A program made the position numbers and the translations under genes. A model generated the notes under the pieces. That model did not search any database. It was given only the letters and a program-made list of their open reading frames with translations, and was not told the DNA's origin. This document shows positions 1-7,903 of a stretch of DNA of 64,000 nucleotides, piece after piece. The number at the start of each line of letters is the position of its first letter. Position 1 is the stretch's first letter. Source of the DNA: Ohtaekwangia sp035628875 (GTDB lineage Bacteria > Bacteroidota > Bacteroidia > Cytophagales > Cyclobacteriaceae); contig DASPIZ010000019.1 in assembly GCA_035628875.1 (NCBI GenBank), positions 1 to 64,000 on the forward strand. Reading direction: 5' to 3'.

Positions 1-507
1 TCGGTCGAAACCGCTATCAAAGTCTATAAAAAAATAGATGTTGCGATACTACTCGTGGGTGGTTTCGCCATGGGCGATATAGCGCATACAGATGGTGACA
101 TCTTAAAAAAAATGTACACCCTGAATTTTGAAACGGCATACCATACGGCACGTCCGATTTTTTTACAAATGATGAAACAGGTTTCGGGAGGACGTATTAT
201 TCTTGTTGGTGCTAAACCGGCATTAAATGCAAAACAGGGAAAAGATATGATTGCATATGGATTATCGAAATCACTACTTTTTAAACTGGCTGAATACCTG
301 AATGCGGAAGGAAGCACAAATAATGTGGTTACATCAGTGATCATTCCAAGTACCATTGATACGCCTCAAAACAGGGCCTCCATGCCAGATGCTGAATTTG
401 ATAACTGGGTAAAGCCTCAGGTCATTGCTGAAATCATGGCCTTCATTTGTTCAGACCATGGTATGGCATTACGTGAACCAATTTTTAAAGTGTATGGAAA
501 ATCCTGA
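1..507 (+). CDS. SDR-family oxidoreductase, 3' part only
   Basis: This is the C-terminal part of a short-chain dehydrogenase/reductase. The frame is open from base 1, so the gene begins outside the window and the nucleotide-binding glycine motif is not seen. Visible family features are a VGGFA segment in the place of the NNAG motif, a strand ending in VGAKPA, and the catalytic Y-x-x-x-K as YGLSK. The last third has the usual SDR layout, with an IIPSTIDTP segment after the active site and a short C-terminal strand. An in-frame ATG at 55 would cut into the core and is unlikely to be the true start. The substrate cannot be told. The family call is fairly sure; the function is open. Confidence 0.75.
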   Translation, partial: SVETAIKVYKKIDVAILLVGGFAMGDIAHTDGDILKKMYTLNFETAYHTARPIFLQMMKQVSGGRIILVGAKPALNAKQGKDMIAYGLSKSLLFKLAEYLNAEGSTNNVVTSVIIPSTIDTPQNRASMPDAEFDNWVKPQVIAEIMAFICSDHGMALREPIFKVYGKS

Positions 508-634
508 AATGTTTGTGATAAGCAATCAGCCACTAAGAACATTTTATCGGCTTATGGTGTTTTAAATGTCACGATTCAAAAACCTTTTGATACCCATTTT
601 AAAACAACCTTATTTCATATACAATCATTGAAAC

Positions 635-1168
635 ATGAAAAAAAAGATACTTACCCTGCTTACCTTCATCTGTAGTTTCAGTTGCATCAGTCATGCCGTT
701 TTAGCACAAGCGAAAGCTGCTAAAGAGGAACCGAAAAATCCATATTACTCGCTTACCGATACAACAAAATTAGACCTTCCGGATAACGTTTGGAAAAAAA
801 TTCTTCCGGAGAGTGTCTATAGAATAGCGCGACTCAAAGGCACCGAATATGCTTTCACTGGAAAATTCTGGGATTACTTTGGGTTAGGTATTTATCATTG
901 CTCCGCCTGTGGAAATGCGTTGTTTAAATCTGATTCTAAATTCGCAAGCTCATGCGGATGGCCAAGCTTTTATCAGGCAATACGAAAGAACAGTGTGATC
1001 TACAAAGAAGACAATAGCCATGGTATGAAACGTATTGAGGTTTTGTGCGGTCGTTGCGATGGTCACCTGGGACACATTTTTGACGATGGTCCCGAACCGA
1101 CCGGAAAGCGCTTCTGTATTAATTCAGCTGTAATTGATTTTTTTCCGATTGCACAAACAAAAAAATAA
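635..1168 (+). CDS. msrB: Secreted peptide-methionine (R)-S-oxide reductase MsrB
   Basis: The product (177 aa) reduces methionine-R-sulfoxide in proteins. Residues 1-24 form a signal peptide ending at ALA-Q, so the enzyme should act in the periplasm, unlike the usual cytosolic MsrB. The zinc ligands are two CxxC pairs, C89/C92 and C138/C141. The catalytic cysteine is C161 in RFCINSA, and C107 beside GWPSF is a candidate resolving cysteine. The GHLGHIFDDGP segment is typical of MsrB. Spacing to the neighbours suggests it is transcribed alone. The start ATG directly precedes a lysine-rich signal peptide, and no better upstream start exists. The call is strong; periplasmic location rests on the signal peptide. 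Confidence 0.93.
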   Translation: MKKKILTLLTFICSFSCISHAVLAQAKAAKEEPKNPYYSLTDTTKLDLPDNVWKKILPESVYRIARLKGTEYAFTGKFWDYFGLGIYHCSACGNALFKSDSKFASSCGWPSFYQAIRKNSVIYKEDNSHGMKRIEVLCGRCDGHLGHIFDDGPEPTGKRFCINSAVIDFFPIAQTKK

Positions 1169-1212
1169 GGGCGAAGTTTCTTGTTCTATTGTTCGATTAT
1201 GAATGTTAATGA

Positions 1213-2340
1213 TTATTTCGTCTCATATATATTTTTCAGATCTTGCTCAAAAAGTGTATAGGGATCGTTATAGAACTTGATAAAATCTGGCGCACTTGTA
1301 TGGCCAGGGTATGGTGCATAATAATGCGTTGCACTGCGTGTGTCATTTCGCCAAACGAGAACATAGCAAAGTTGTATATTATCCCGCCGTACGATGTCCA
1401 ATAGCGTCTCTGTCCACCAAGTCTTGTTTGGAATAGATTCCAGTCCTGTCTCCGTAAATGCAGCAAGTTTGCTTTTCTTTAATGCGTAGTCCGAAACGAT
1501 TTTTAATTTTTTAGCAGCTACATCTGGCGCGTAACGATCGCGGCCAACGTCACCATAATTATCCATACCCACAAGATCTACCCAGTCATCGCCGGGATAC
1601 CGTTCTAAAAATTCTGCTTCAGAATTGAATTGATTATCAGGTGAAAAAGCATAAATAAAATTGTGAACGTCCAGGCTATCGCGTAAATAAGAAACAGTGA
1701 ATTGCCATAACGAAATAAATTCATCCCGCGTACAATGTGGCTTACCCCACCAGAACCAGCCGCCATCAAACTCATGGAAAGGACGGAATATTAAAGGAAC
1801 GAGTTTTCCATCCGCTCCTTTTACCGTATGTGCCCATTCTCCGATGCTTCTTAAAATGGTTTTATATTTATCGTGCGCCTCCCCACCGGGTATAATATAC
1901 TTAACAGCAGGAAGCGAAACCGAATCCACCCAATAAAAACCACCTTCAGAAACCGGGTTGGAGAAATGCCATGCTACCGTTGTGACACCACCGCGATTAT
2001 AAGTATCGATTACATTTTTACGGACGGCGTCCATCGATCGTTGTATTACTTCAGGTGGTCTTCCTGAAAATCCACTGAAGTCAACACCAACTACAGCAGG
2101 ATGCGAACCCGTTACAGATTTTACATCTGACCTGTTTTCTTCGCCATACCAGCCATGACCATATTCCGTGGCATGTTGATGTCCAAACAGGATGTGTTTT
2201 TCAGAAAGCTTTTTTAAATTAATAAACAACGACCTGGTTTCAGGCGTTGCTTGCGAATCAATTAGTTTTAGTTCCTGCCCATGTATAACAGTGCATGTCA
2301 GCAGCAAGCACCAAACAGTCAATTGTATTTTACGAACCAT
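1213..2340 (-). CDS. GH26 family beta-mannanase, secreted
   Basis: This is a glycoside hydrolase family 26 enzyme, predicted to cut beta-1,4-mannan backbones with retention. With the chosen start it has 375 residues and a signal peptide over residues 1-22 (hydrophobic LTVWCLLLTC, cleavage near HGQ). The acid/base is E190 in FRPFHEFDGGWFWW and the nucleophile is E297 in FTETG, both in the spacing expected of GH26. The LFGHQHA segment near residue 52 is also typical. Longer starts at 2373 and 2394 exist. I chose 2340 because it places the signal peptide at the N-terminus, although GGGAG precedes the 2373 start. No T9SS sorting domain is seen, so the enzyme is probably periplasmic or outer-membrane associated. 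Confidence 0.9.
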   Translation of the reverse strand: MVRKIQLTVWCLLLTCTVIHGQELKLIDSQATPETRSLFINLKKLSEKHILFGHQHATEYGHGWYGEENRSDVKSVTGSHPAVVGVDFSGFSGRPPEVIQRSMDAVRKNVIDTYNRGGVTTVAWHFSNPVSEGGFYWVDSVSLPAVKYIIPGGEAHDKYKTILRSIGEWAHTVKGADGKLVPLIFRPFHEFDGGWFWWGKPHCTRDEFISLWQFTVSYLRDSLDVHNFIYAFSPDNQFNSEAEFLERYPGDDWVDLVGMDNYGDVGRDRYAPDVAAKKLKIVSDYALKKSKLAAFTETGLESIPNKTWWTETLLDIVRRDNIQLCYVLVWRNDTRSATHYYAPYPGHTSAPDFIKFYNDPYTLFEQDLKNIYETK

Positions 2341-2804
2341 AGCATAAATGATTTCGATACAAAGCTTTACCATTTTGCAATCTCCCATACACATTTAGGG
2401 TTGAAGGTTTTGATCAAATAAAGAAGGGTTTTTACCTCTCCTGAGCAAAATTAATCGATGGATTGTTAACCGAAACATTGCAGCAAAATAACAAGCGATT
2501 CTTTAAGGCTTTGATGATCTTATCTGTTTCTGTCCGGCTGCGCTGGATGGATACACCAACCATCAATAAGAATACACTTTGAAAAAAATACCGACACAGA
2601 ACGCAGGTAGATGCCATGTAATATGTTCGGATACCTTACCAAGATACAGAACGACTTAATCTGCTACATTTCAATAATAACTGGCGCATTAACGTAGTGC
2701 AAAACACAGCATACGATGTCTGTGTTGTTTATCGCATGCCTGCTATAGCGAAAGTGCAGCAAAAGAACTACCTGAATAATTATGTTTGGTAGCTACCTAA
2801 TTGT
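2341..2804. other. Intergenic gap, no convincing gene
   Basis: This stretch lies between the mannanase start and the stop of the protease gene. It must hold the mannanase promoter at its left end. A 61-codon frame (2432-2617, minus strand) has no family features, a cysteine-rich composition and no ribosome site, and I regard it as noise. I saw no hairpin or repeat. Confidence 0.5.
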
Positions 2805-3896
2805 TTATTTATTGTTATAAACGCGGACAATAAATACAAACTCCCGCCACTTTTTCACCTGATCTACTTTGGGAAGATTCCGAAGATTGTTTTGTTTAGA
2901 CAGGACCAACGGGGCCTGTAAACTATCCAGGGGCATTTCGTTGATGACATCGAGTAGTACAGTGGATTTTATCGCGAAAGCAGCACCCGATGTTTCAGTC
3001 TGAAGCCCACTGATAATTCCAACAAGGTCACCTTTTGAATTAAACAACGGACCACCACTATTTCCCGGGTTCACAGGAACAGACACCTGATAAGCATTTG
3101 GGTTCTGGCGGTAACCTGAGGATGCGCTAATAGAGCCTTCACCAAAAACAACATCTTCCCGCGGAAAACCCAATGTATAAACCGCCTCACCAAGATTAGC
3201 TTCTGCGGCATTAACCATGAATGGCAACCGGAATGCTGCGAAATTTGTGGACGTGTCTATCCGTAAAACAGAGACATCATTGTCGGCGTCACTGAATACT
3301 ACAGAAGTTTTTAATCGTCCAAAAAATTCGTTTTCAATGTAAACCGAATCAGCCCCTTTAATAACGTGGTGACTTGTTACAACGTATCCGTTACCCGAAA
3401 CCAGGAAACCCGTACCCGCATATCGACCTGGAAGTGGTGCAGGTTTTTCCTTTGAAGCAATGTCGGCAATGATCATACTTTGAGATCTTTTAATCTGCTC
3501 AACATTGCGGCGCAGCTCTTTATAATAAGCTGTTTGTTTTGTTTCCAGCGACTGTGTCATAAACAAAGTACCGACGATACTCAGCAATGCTACGCTAGCA
3601 GCAACTGCCATCATAGGCCAGATTCTTCGCACTGACCGGTTCGCCACAGGAGCGGTATTCGAAGTAAGTTCTCGCACCGAAGTAGGAGTAGGTAAAGAAA
3701 TTTCGCGGAGTGTGTTCAGTACAACTTCTCTGCGTCCATATAACTTCAACGCTTCTACAACACGAACATGCTCTTCAGCTTTCGCACGAAAAGAAGCATC
3801 CTCTTCCATACGCTTTTTAAATGCGACAAATGCATCTTGATTTAGCCTTCCTTCAGCAAAATCGTCGAACTGGTAATCTAAGTCCTGGTCGTTCAT
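2805..3896 (-). CDS. Membrane anti-sigma-like protein with trypsin-like serine protease domain
   Basis: This 363-residue protein has three parts. Residues 1-90 are charged and helical, in the position and style of an anti-sigma domain. Residues 93-114 form one membrane helix. Residues 155-330 form a DegP/trypsin-like protease domain with H177 (TSHHVI), D207 (DNDVSVL) and S280 (GNSGGPLF). The topology puts the N-terminus in the cytoplasm and the protease in the periplasm. Its start overlaps the sigma gene stop by 4 bases, so the two are translationally coupled. I infer that the N-terminus binds the sigma factor. The protease may process itself or a periplasmic target. No PDZ domain is visible. 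The protease call is strong; the anti-sigma role is inference. Confidence 0.85.
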   Translation of the reverse strand: MNDQDLDYQFDDFAEGRLNQDAFVAFKKRMEEDASFRAKAEEHVRVVEALKLYGRREVVLNTLREISLPTPTSVRELTSNTAPVANRSVRRIWPMMAVAASVALLSIVGTLFMTQSLETKQTAYYKELRRNVEQIKRSQSMIIADIASKEKPAPLPGRYAGTGFLVSGNGYVVTSHHVIKGADSVYIENEFFGRLKTSVVFSDADNDVSVLRIDTSTNFAAFRLPFMVNAAEANLGEAVYTLGFPREDVVFGEGSISASSGYRQNPNAYQVSVPVNPGNSGGPLFNSKGDLVGIISGLQTETSGAAFAIKSTVLLDVINEMPLDSLQAPLVLSKQNNLRNLPKVDQVKKWREFVFIVRVYNNK

Positions 3897-4459
3897 TCGG
3901 TTATTTCATTATATCCGGCGAAAAATAATTTCTTCAACCGCTGAAGGCATTTATATTTCTGGTTTTTAGCGTTGTCAGCGTTCGTGTATCCAAATTTATC
4001 CCGGATTTCATCCATGGAGTGGTTGTTTAAGTAAAAGTCTTCAATGATGCTTCGGCAAGGATCGCCTAATCTGTCGAGTGCGTCCTTCATTAATTGAAAC
4101 GTTTTTTCTCGTTCATCGAGATTGGTCATCTCATCTTCAATGCCGAAAAAGGTTTCCACCTCTTCCATGCCCTGAAATCGCTTTTTTTCACCTAAACGTT
4201 TGAGCCACAACCTCCTTGCTACGGCATACAAGTATGTTTTAATTTTGCAGGTCAGCACAAAATCGGGCTGCTGCACCCGCTCGTAAAACGCTATAATAGC
4301 TTCCTGGTAAACATCTTTAGCCTCCTGCTCAGTTCCTGTATTGGAGCATATCAGGTGAAAAACCATCGGATAATGCGTTTTATACAGTTCCTGCAGGGCC
4401 ACCTCATTATTTTTCCGTATTTCTGTAATGATCAGCTCGTCAAAGTAATATTCGGCCAT
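3893..4459 (-). CDS. ECF-type RNA polymerase sigma factor
   Basis: This is a 188-residue sigma-70 family factor of the extracytoplasmic function group. Region 2 lies at about residues 12-95, including AKDVYQEAIIAFYERV and the KIKTYLYAVARRLW helix. Region 4 lies at about 128-182, with the SMDEIRDKFGYTNADNAKNQKYKCLQRLKK helix-turn-helix read in pieces. Length and the two-region layout fit the family. It is the first gene of a two-gene operon with the membrane protease protein, which it overlaps by 4 bases. Its promoter (4476-4503) matches that of the divergent lipoprotein gene, which suggests it activates itself. The target regulon beyond these genes is unknown. Confidence 0.92.
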   Translation of the reverse strand: MAEYYFDELIITEIRKNNEVALQELYKTHYPMVFHLICSNTGTEQEAKDVYQEAIIAFYERVQQPDFVLTCKIKTYLYAVARRLWLKRLGEKKRFQGMEEVETFFGIEDEMTNLDEREKTFQLMKDALDRLGDPCRSIIEDFYLNNHSMDEIRDKFGYTNADNAKNQKYKCLQRLKKLFFAGYNEITE

Positions 4460-4475
4460 CTAATAAGGTGTTCTT

Positions 4476-4503
4476 AATACAATTTGATTCTGAAGGTAAC
4501 CCA
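4476..4503 (-). promoter_or_regulatory. Candidate ECF promoter driving the sigma operon
   Basis: On the minus strand TGGGTTACC (4503-4495) is followed after exactly 14 bases by GTATT (4480-4476). The sigma start codon at 4459 lies 16 bases beyond, which leaves a very short leader. The same arrangement occurs on the plus strand at 4525-4552. The match of both boxes and of the spacer is seen directly; promoter function is inferred. Confidence 0.6.
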
Positions 4504-4524
4504 AGGTAAAAATTTTTTGATGAT

Positions 4525-4552
4525 TGGGTTACCCCGGGGATTTTTTTGTATC
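4525..4552 (+). promoter_or_regulatory. Candidate ECF promoter driving the small lipoprotein gene
   Basis: TGGGTTACC (4525-4533) is followed after 14 bases by GTATC (4548-4552). The lipoprotein ATG is at 4578, so transcription would begin about 20 bases before it. With the minus-strand copy, the -35-like boxes form a 9-bp inverted repeat at 4495-4503 and 4525-4533. Confidence 0.6.
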
Positions 4553-4577
4553 AAAAGAAATTTTAAACCAAAATCTA

Positions 4578-4775
4578 ATGAAAAAGTCAATCCAATTCCT
4601 GTTAGCAGCTTTTGTTGTAACTGTTGCTGCTTCTTGTAACAAGCCAGCTGAATCTACTTCTGATGCTACTGATAGCGTTGCTGTTGAAACTCCAGCTCCT
4701 GCGATTGAAGAAGCACCTGCTGCAGATACAACTGCTACAGAGACTGAAGCTGATACAACTGCTGTTGCTGAATAA
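4578..4775 (+). CDS. Small acidic lipoprotein, probable sigma-module member
   Basis: The product is 65 residues. A signal peptide (KKSIQFLLAAFVVTVAASC) ends in the lipobox VAASC, giving lipidation at the cysteine. The remainder is almost only A, E, T, D, P, S and V and should be disordered. No family is recognised. A longer frame begins at 4524 but would put 18 residues before the signal peptide and would overlap the promoter, so I chose 4578. The gene is divergent from the ECF sigma gene, shares its promoter motif and ends at a strong terminator. I infer that it is a target of that sigma factor. It could be a signalling partner or an abundant envelope stress protein. Confidence 0.72.
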   Translation: MKKSIQFLLAAFVVTVAASCNKPAESTSDATDSVAVETPAPAIEEAPAADTTATETEADTTAVAE

Positions 4776-4782
4776 TTACGCA

Positions 4783-4827
4783 AAAAGCTGTGTTGATCTT
4801 AATGAACAACACAGCTTTTGTTTTTTT
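4783..4827 (+). terminator. Rho-independent terminator of the small lipoprotein gene
   Basis: Perfect 13-bp arms (4783-4795 and 4807-4819) enclose an 11-base loop and are followed by seven T at 4821-4827. It begins 8 bases after the stop codon. Confidence 0.88.
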
Positions 4828-5044
4828 ATCGCTTTGTTTACAACAGTATTTGATCCGCCCGTTCAGGTACTTATTCGTTATCCGATGATCCACAACATGG
4901 ATCATTTTTTTTTATCTACGAAGCTCTCCCGCCGGCTATGGAAGCTTTGCTTTAATCCTCCAGTGCCTACAAAACTCTGTTGAACTACCACGCCTGAATC
5001 AACCATCCAGATAACTTCATATTTTTTACTGATCTGTACTGTAT

Positions 5045-6211
5045 TCAATTTTCCAAAGATCTGAAAATGCCAAGCTCAAGGCCGCGCAATTCTGCCAATC
5101 CTTTTAATCTGCCAATGGCTGAATAGCCGGGGTAAGTTGTTTTCTGTAGATCATCGAGCATTTGATGACCATGATCAGGACGCATTGGGATAGAACCACC
5201 TTTCTTTTTCATCAGTAAAACAATTTCCTTCATCAGGGTATACATATCCGCATCTCCACCCAGGTGATCTGCCTCATAAAAATTACCAGCATCATCACGT
5301 TTAGTATTTCTCAGGTGTAAAAAATAAATGCGACTACCAAACTGTTTTACCATTTCCACGAGGTTGTTGTCTGGCCGTGCGCCAAACGAACCTGTACAGA
5401 AGCATAACCCGTTTGCCGGGATGGGAACAGCCTCCAGAAGGTCTTGCGCATCTTGTGCTGTACTCATGATGCGTGGTAATCCCAATACCGGATATGGCGG
5501 ATCATCCGGATGAATCGCCATCTTCAACCCCTCTTCTTCCGCTACAGGTACCACCTGTTGTAAAAAGTAAAAAAGATGTGCTTTCAGTTTGCTAGCATCG
5601 ATCCCTTCATATTCTTTTAATGCATTGAGTACTTCTTCCGGTGTAAAGGGAATATCACTTCCAGGCAACCCAAGTAATGCATTTCTAAAAAGCGTTGCCT
5701 TTTGTTCGGGTGACAGGTTTTTAAAGTGTTGCTGTGCCGCTGCCACCTCCTGTGCAGCATAATCTTTTTCTGCACCTGGTCTTCTTAACATGAACAAATC
5801 AAAAGCCACAAATGATAGACGTTCAAAACGCAACGCTTTGCTTCCATTGGGAAGCGTGTACTCAATATCCGTACGCATCCAGTCTAAAATGGGCATGAAG
5901 TTATAAGTGACCACCTTGAGTCCACACGCCGCAACATTGCGTAAGCTGGTTTTGTAATTTTCAATGTACTGCGCATAGTTACCGCGTTGTTTTTTAATAT
6001 CTTCGTGTACCGGTAAACTCTCGATTACGGTCCAGGTCATTCCGGCAGCTTCGATAACTGATTTTCTTTTGTTGATTTCGGCAACAGACCAAACATCGCC
6101 CACAGGAACATGATGCAACGCAGTGACTACGCCAGAACATCCGGCTTGTCGTATATCTTGTAAACTGACGGGATCGTTAGGTCCGTACCAGCGCATGGTT
6201 TGTTCGAGCAT
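5045..6211 (-). CDS. uxuA: Mannonate dehydratase
   Basis: The product (388 aa) dehydrates D-mannonate to 2-keto-3-deoxygluconate in glucuronate breakdown. It starts MLEQTMRWYGPNDPVSL, as family members do, and its length is close to the usual 390. Metal-binding residues of the family are visible: the histidine in HPDDPP, the cysteine in CFCTGSFG, the histidine in YFLHLRN and the aspartate in RPDHGHQM. It lies downstream of the GH10 xylanase on the same strand (155-base gap) and close to GH67 alpha-glucuronidase and an SDR. The enzymes are consistent with use of glucuronic acid side chains of xylan. Glucuronate isomerase and the KDG kinase and aldolase are not in this window. Confidence 0.96.
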   Translation of the reverse strand: MLEQTMRWYGPNDPVSLQDIRQAGCSGVVTALHHVPVGDVWSVAEINKRKSVIEAAGMTWTVIESLPVHEDIKKQRGNYAQYIENYKTSLRNVAACGLKVVTYNFMPILDWMRTDIEYTLPNGSKALRFERLSFVAFDLFMLRRPGAEKDYAAQEVAAAQQHFKNLSPEQKATLFRNALLGLPGSDIPFTPEEVLNALKEYEGIDASKLKAHLFYFLQQVVPVAEEEGLKMAIHPDDPPYPVLGLPRIMSTAQDAQDLLEAVPIPANGLCFCTGSFGARPDNNLVEMVKQFGSRIYFLHLRNTKRDDAGNFYEADHLGGDADMYTLMKEIVLLMKKKGGSIPMRPDHGHQMLDDLQKTTYPGYSAIGRLKGLAELRGLELGIFRSLEN

Positions 6212-6366
6212 AGCGTTCAGAGATTTAAATCGAAGTTAAGATCTAAAGTTTCAGGTTTAAATTCAAAGATAATAATGGAATCGGTTTTGAAAACAGAGAG
6301 GAAGACGAATTGCTCCGCCCTCCCCTTGTTCCAATTAACCCAAAAGATAAATATTTTTTATAGTGG

Positions 6367-7605
6367 TTAATTCCTGACCACTTTATTAAAGCTCGTATGT
6401 ACACCATTGAAAACCTGCAGGATATAAACCCCCGGGCTATCCGGCAGTTCAATCGACACATTTTCTCCACCCGGTGAATTCATTTTTTTTTTCACATTGC
6501 CGTATAGATTAACAACGCAAATTTCATAATTGCCAGTAGCCATTCGCAAAGAAACTTTTCCATCGACAGCCGGATTTGGATAAACTTCCAGGTCAAAATC
6601 CATATCCTCTATGCCAGTAACAGGATAACAGAAGTTGCCACCAAAAGCATTGGGCACAAAGGAAGACAACCAATTGAACGCAGGCCTTTTTACACCATTA
6701 GACTTTAAGAGGTAAGCTTCTGTCCGCCAGATAGCACCTTGTTTATATCCCCACAATGTTATTCCTCGCACCGCCGGATTTGTCCAAAACAGTGTAAATT
6801 GTTCTTCGAGTTTTGCTTGCTGATCTTCATCATCCGAAAGATTAACATCATATTCAGATATGTAGATCGGTAATCCCGTTCCTGCCAATTTAGTGAGGTT
6901 CGACTTTAATGTATTAATGGGTGTAGTCTCAAAAAAATGTCCTTGCTCACCAATCCCGTCAATGAGTCCACGTTCTTTCAACAAATTAATTATCCCAATG
7001 TAAATGTTAGTCTGGCTATTATCATTGATGATACTGTAATCGTTTAAAAGTAATTTTGCATTCGGGCAGTATTGCCGTGCTTTTTCGAAAGACCAGATCA
7101 CCCAGTCCCATCCGGTAGCACCGTTTCCTCCCAAAGCCTGTGCAAAAGCTGGCTTAGCATGAAGGGGTTCATTCACGACATCAATAAAATCCGTTTCCGG
7201 ATATCTTTCACAATATGATTTGATCCACTCCTCTACTTCAAACTTTTGCTCTTCTTGTGTAAGCGTTCCAATCCATGTCGGAGCCTGGTTACCCCATACA
7301 AAAGTGTGTTGTTTAAAAGGAAAGCCTTTGCTTTTAGCATAGTTATAAGCCATGTCAAGGCCGCTCCAGTTCATGGTATTTCGCTGTCCTTCAACCGATT
7401 CCCACTTACCTGAATTTTCCGGCGTTACCTGATTCCAATAAGTAGCAAAATCAGAAGGGACACTCCCTGCGATGACGTTGCCAAGAAACTTACACTTGTC
7501 CTGCGCAATCTGCGCATGAAGAGGCGAACACAGGGAACTGAGCAAAAAGCAACCTATCACGCCCATTGTGATTTTTCTCATGATCTCTTTTGATTTTGCA
7601 TTCAT
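6367..7605 (-). CDS. GH10 endo-1,4-beta-xylanase with T9SS sorting domain
   Basis: This 412-residue enzyme hydrolyses the xylan backbone. Residues 1-32 are a signal peptide. The GH10 barrel spans about 35-320, with acid/base E146 in DVVNEPLH and nucleophile E251 in YISEYD. Residues 335-412 are a type A T9SS sorting domain (VYPNPAVDGKVSL, ending with GVYILQVFNG), so the enzyme should be exported across the outer membrane and anchored or released. The widest frame opens with TTG at 7620. I chose the ATG at 7605, which has AGGG upstream. An ATG at 7581 is also possible. The gene is divergent from the LacI regulator, with LacI-type operators between them. Confidence 0.92.
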   Translation of the reverse strand: MNAKSKEIMRKITMGVIGCFLLSSLCSPLHAQIAQDKCKFLGNVIAGSVPSDFATYWNQVTPENSGKWESVEGQRNTMNWSGLDMAYNYAKSKGFPFKQHTFVWGNQAPTWIGTLTQEEQKFEVEEWIKSYCERYPETDFIDVVNEPLHAKPAFAQALGGNGATGWDWVIWSFEKARQYCPNAKLLLNDYSIINDNSQTNIYIGIINLLKERGLIDGIGEQGHFFETTPINTLKSNLTKLAGTGLPIYISEYDVNLSDDEDQQAKLEEQFTLFWTNPAVRGITLWGYKQGAIWRTEAYLLKSNGVKRPAFNWLSSFVPNAFGGNFCYPVTGIEDMDFDLEVYPNPAVDGKVSLRMATGNYEICVVNLYGNVKKKMNSPGGENVSIELPDSPGVYILQVFNGVHTSFNKVVRN

Positions 7606-7739
7606 TATTACCCTGCTCAATATCTTTTTTTTTTTAAAAGAAAATCCGGTTAAGGCAAACGATCATAAAACGCTTACCCGAGATATTCTAATGCGTTTAA
7701 ACACATTTCGTAAGTAAAAATGAAAGATAAAATCAAAAT

Positions 7740-7755
7740 TTGCAACCGATTGCAA
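7740..7755. promoter_or_regulatory. LacI-family operator 1
   Basis: TTGCAACCGATTGCAA is a near-perfect palindrome that fits the LacI-family pattern TGnAAnCGnTTnCA exactly. It lies between the divergent GH10 gene and the lacI-type gene, on the GH10 side. Confidence 0.75.
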
Positions 7756-7807
7756 TTTTATTTTTTATTTATTGCTATTTTTGGCCTACTACAACACAAT
7801 TGTTATA

Positions 7808-7821
7808 TGCAACCGATTGAC
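7808..7821. promoter_or_regulatory. LacI-family operator 2
   Basis: TGCAACCGATTGAC repeats the first 12 bases of operator 1, with the last half-site degraded. The two sites start 67 bp apart, close to a whole number of half-turns, which would allow a looped repressor. This one lies nearer the regulator gene. Confidence 0.6.
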
Positions 7822-7903
7822 AAATGCTCCCCTTAAAGTGTATTTACAATGAGTATATTGTAGTGTCATTCAAAGTTGCGATACCTTAATTTCAGTTCTT
7901 CTG

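Noticed and set aside
2432..2617. 61-codon minus frame in the gap before the mannanase
   Set aside because: Cysteine-rich text without family marks, ribosome site or conserved neighbour; looks like chance.
4624..4983. 119-codon plus frame, leucine-rich
   Set aside because: Shadow of the small lipoprotein gene in another register, running through its terminator.
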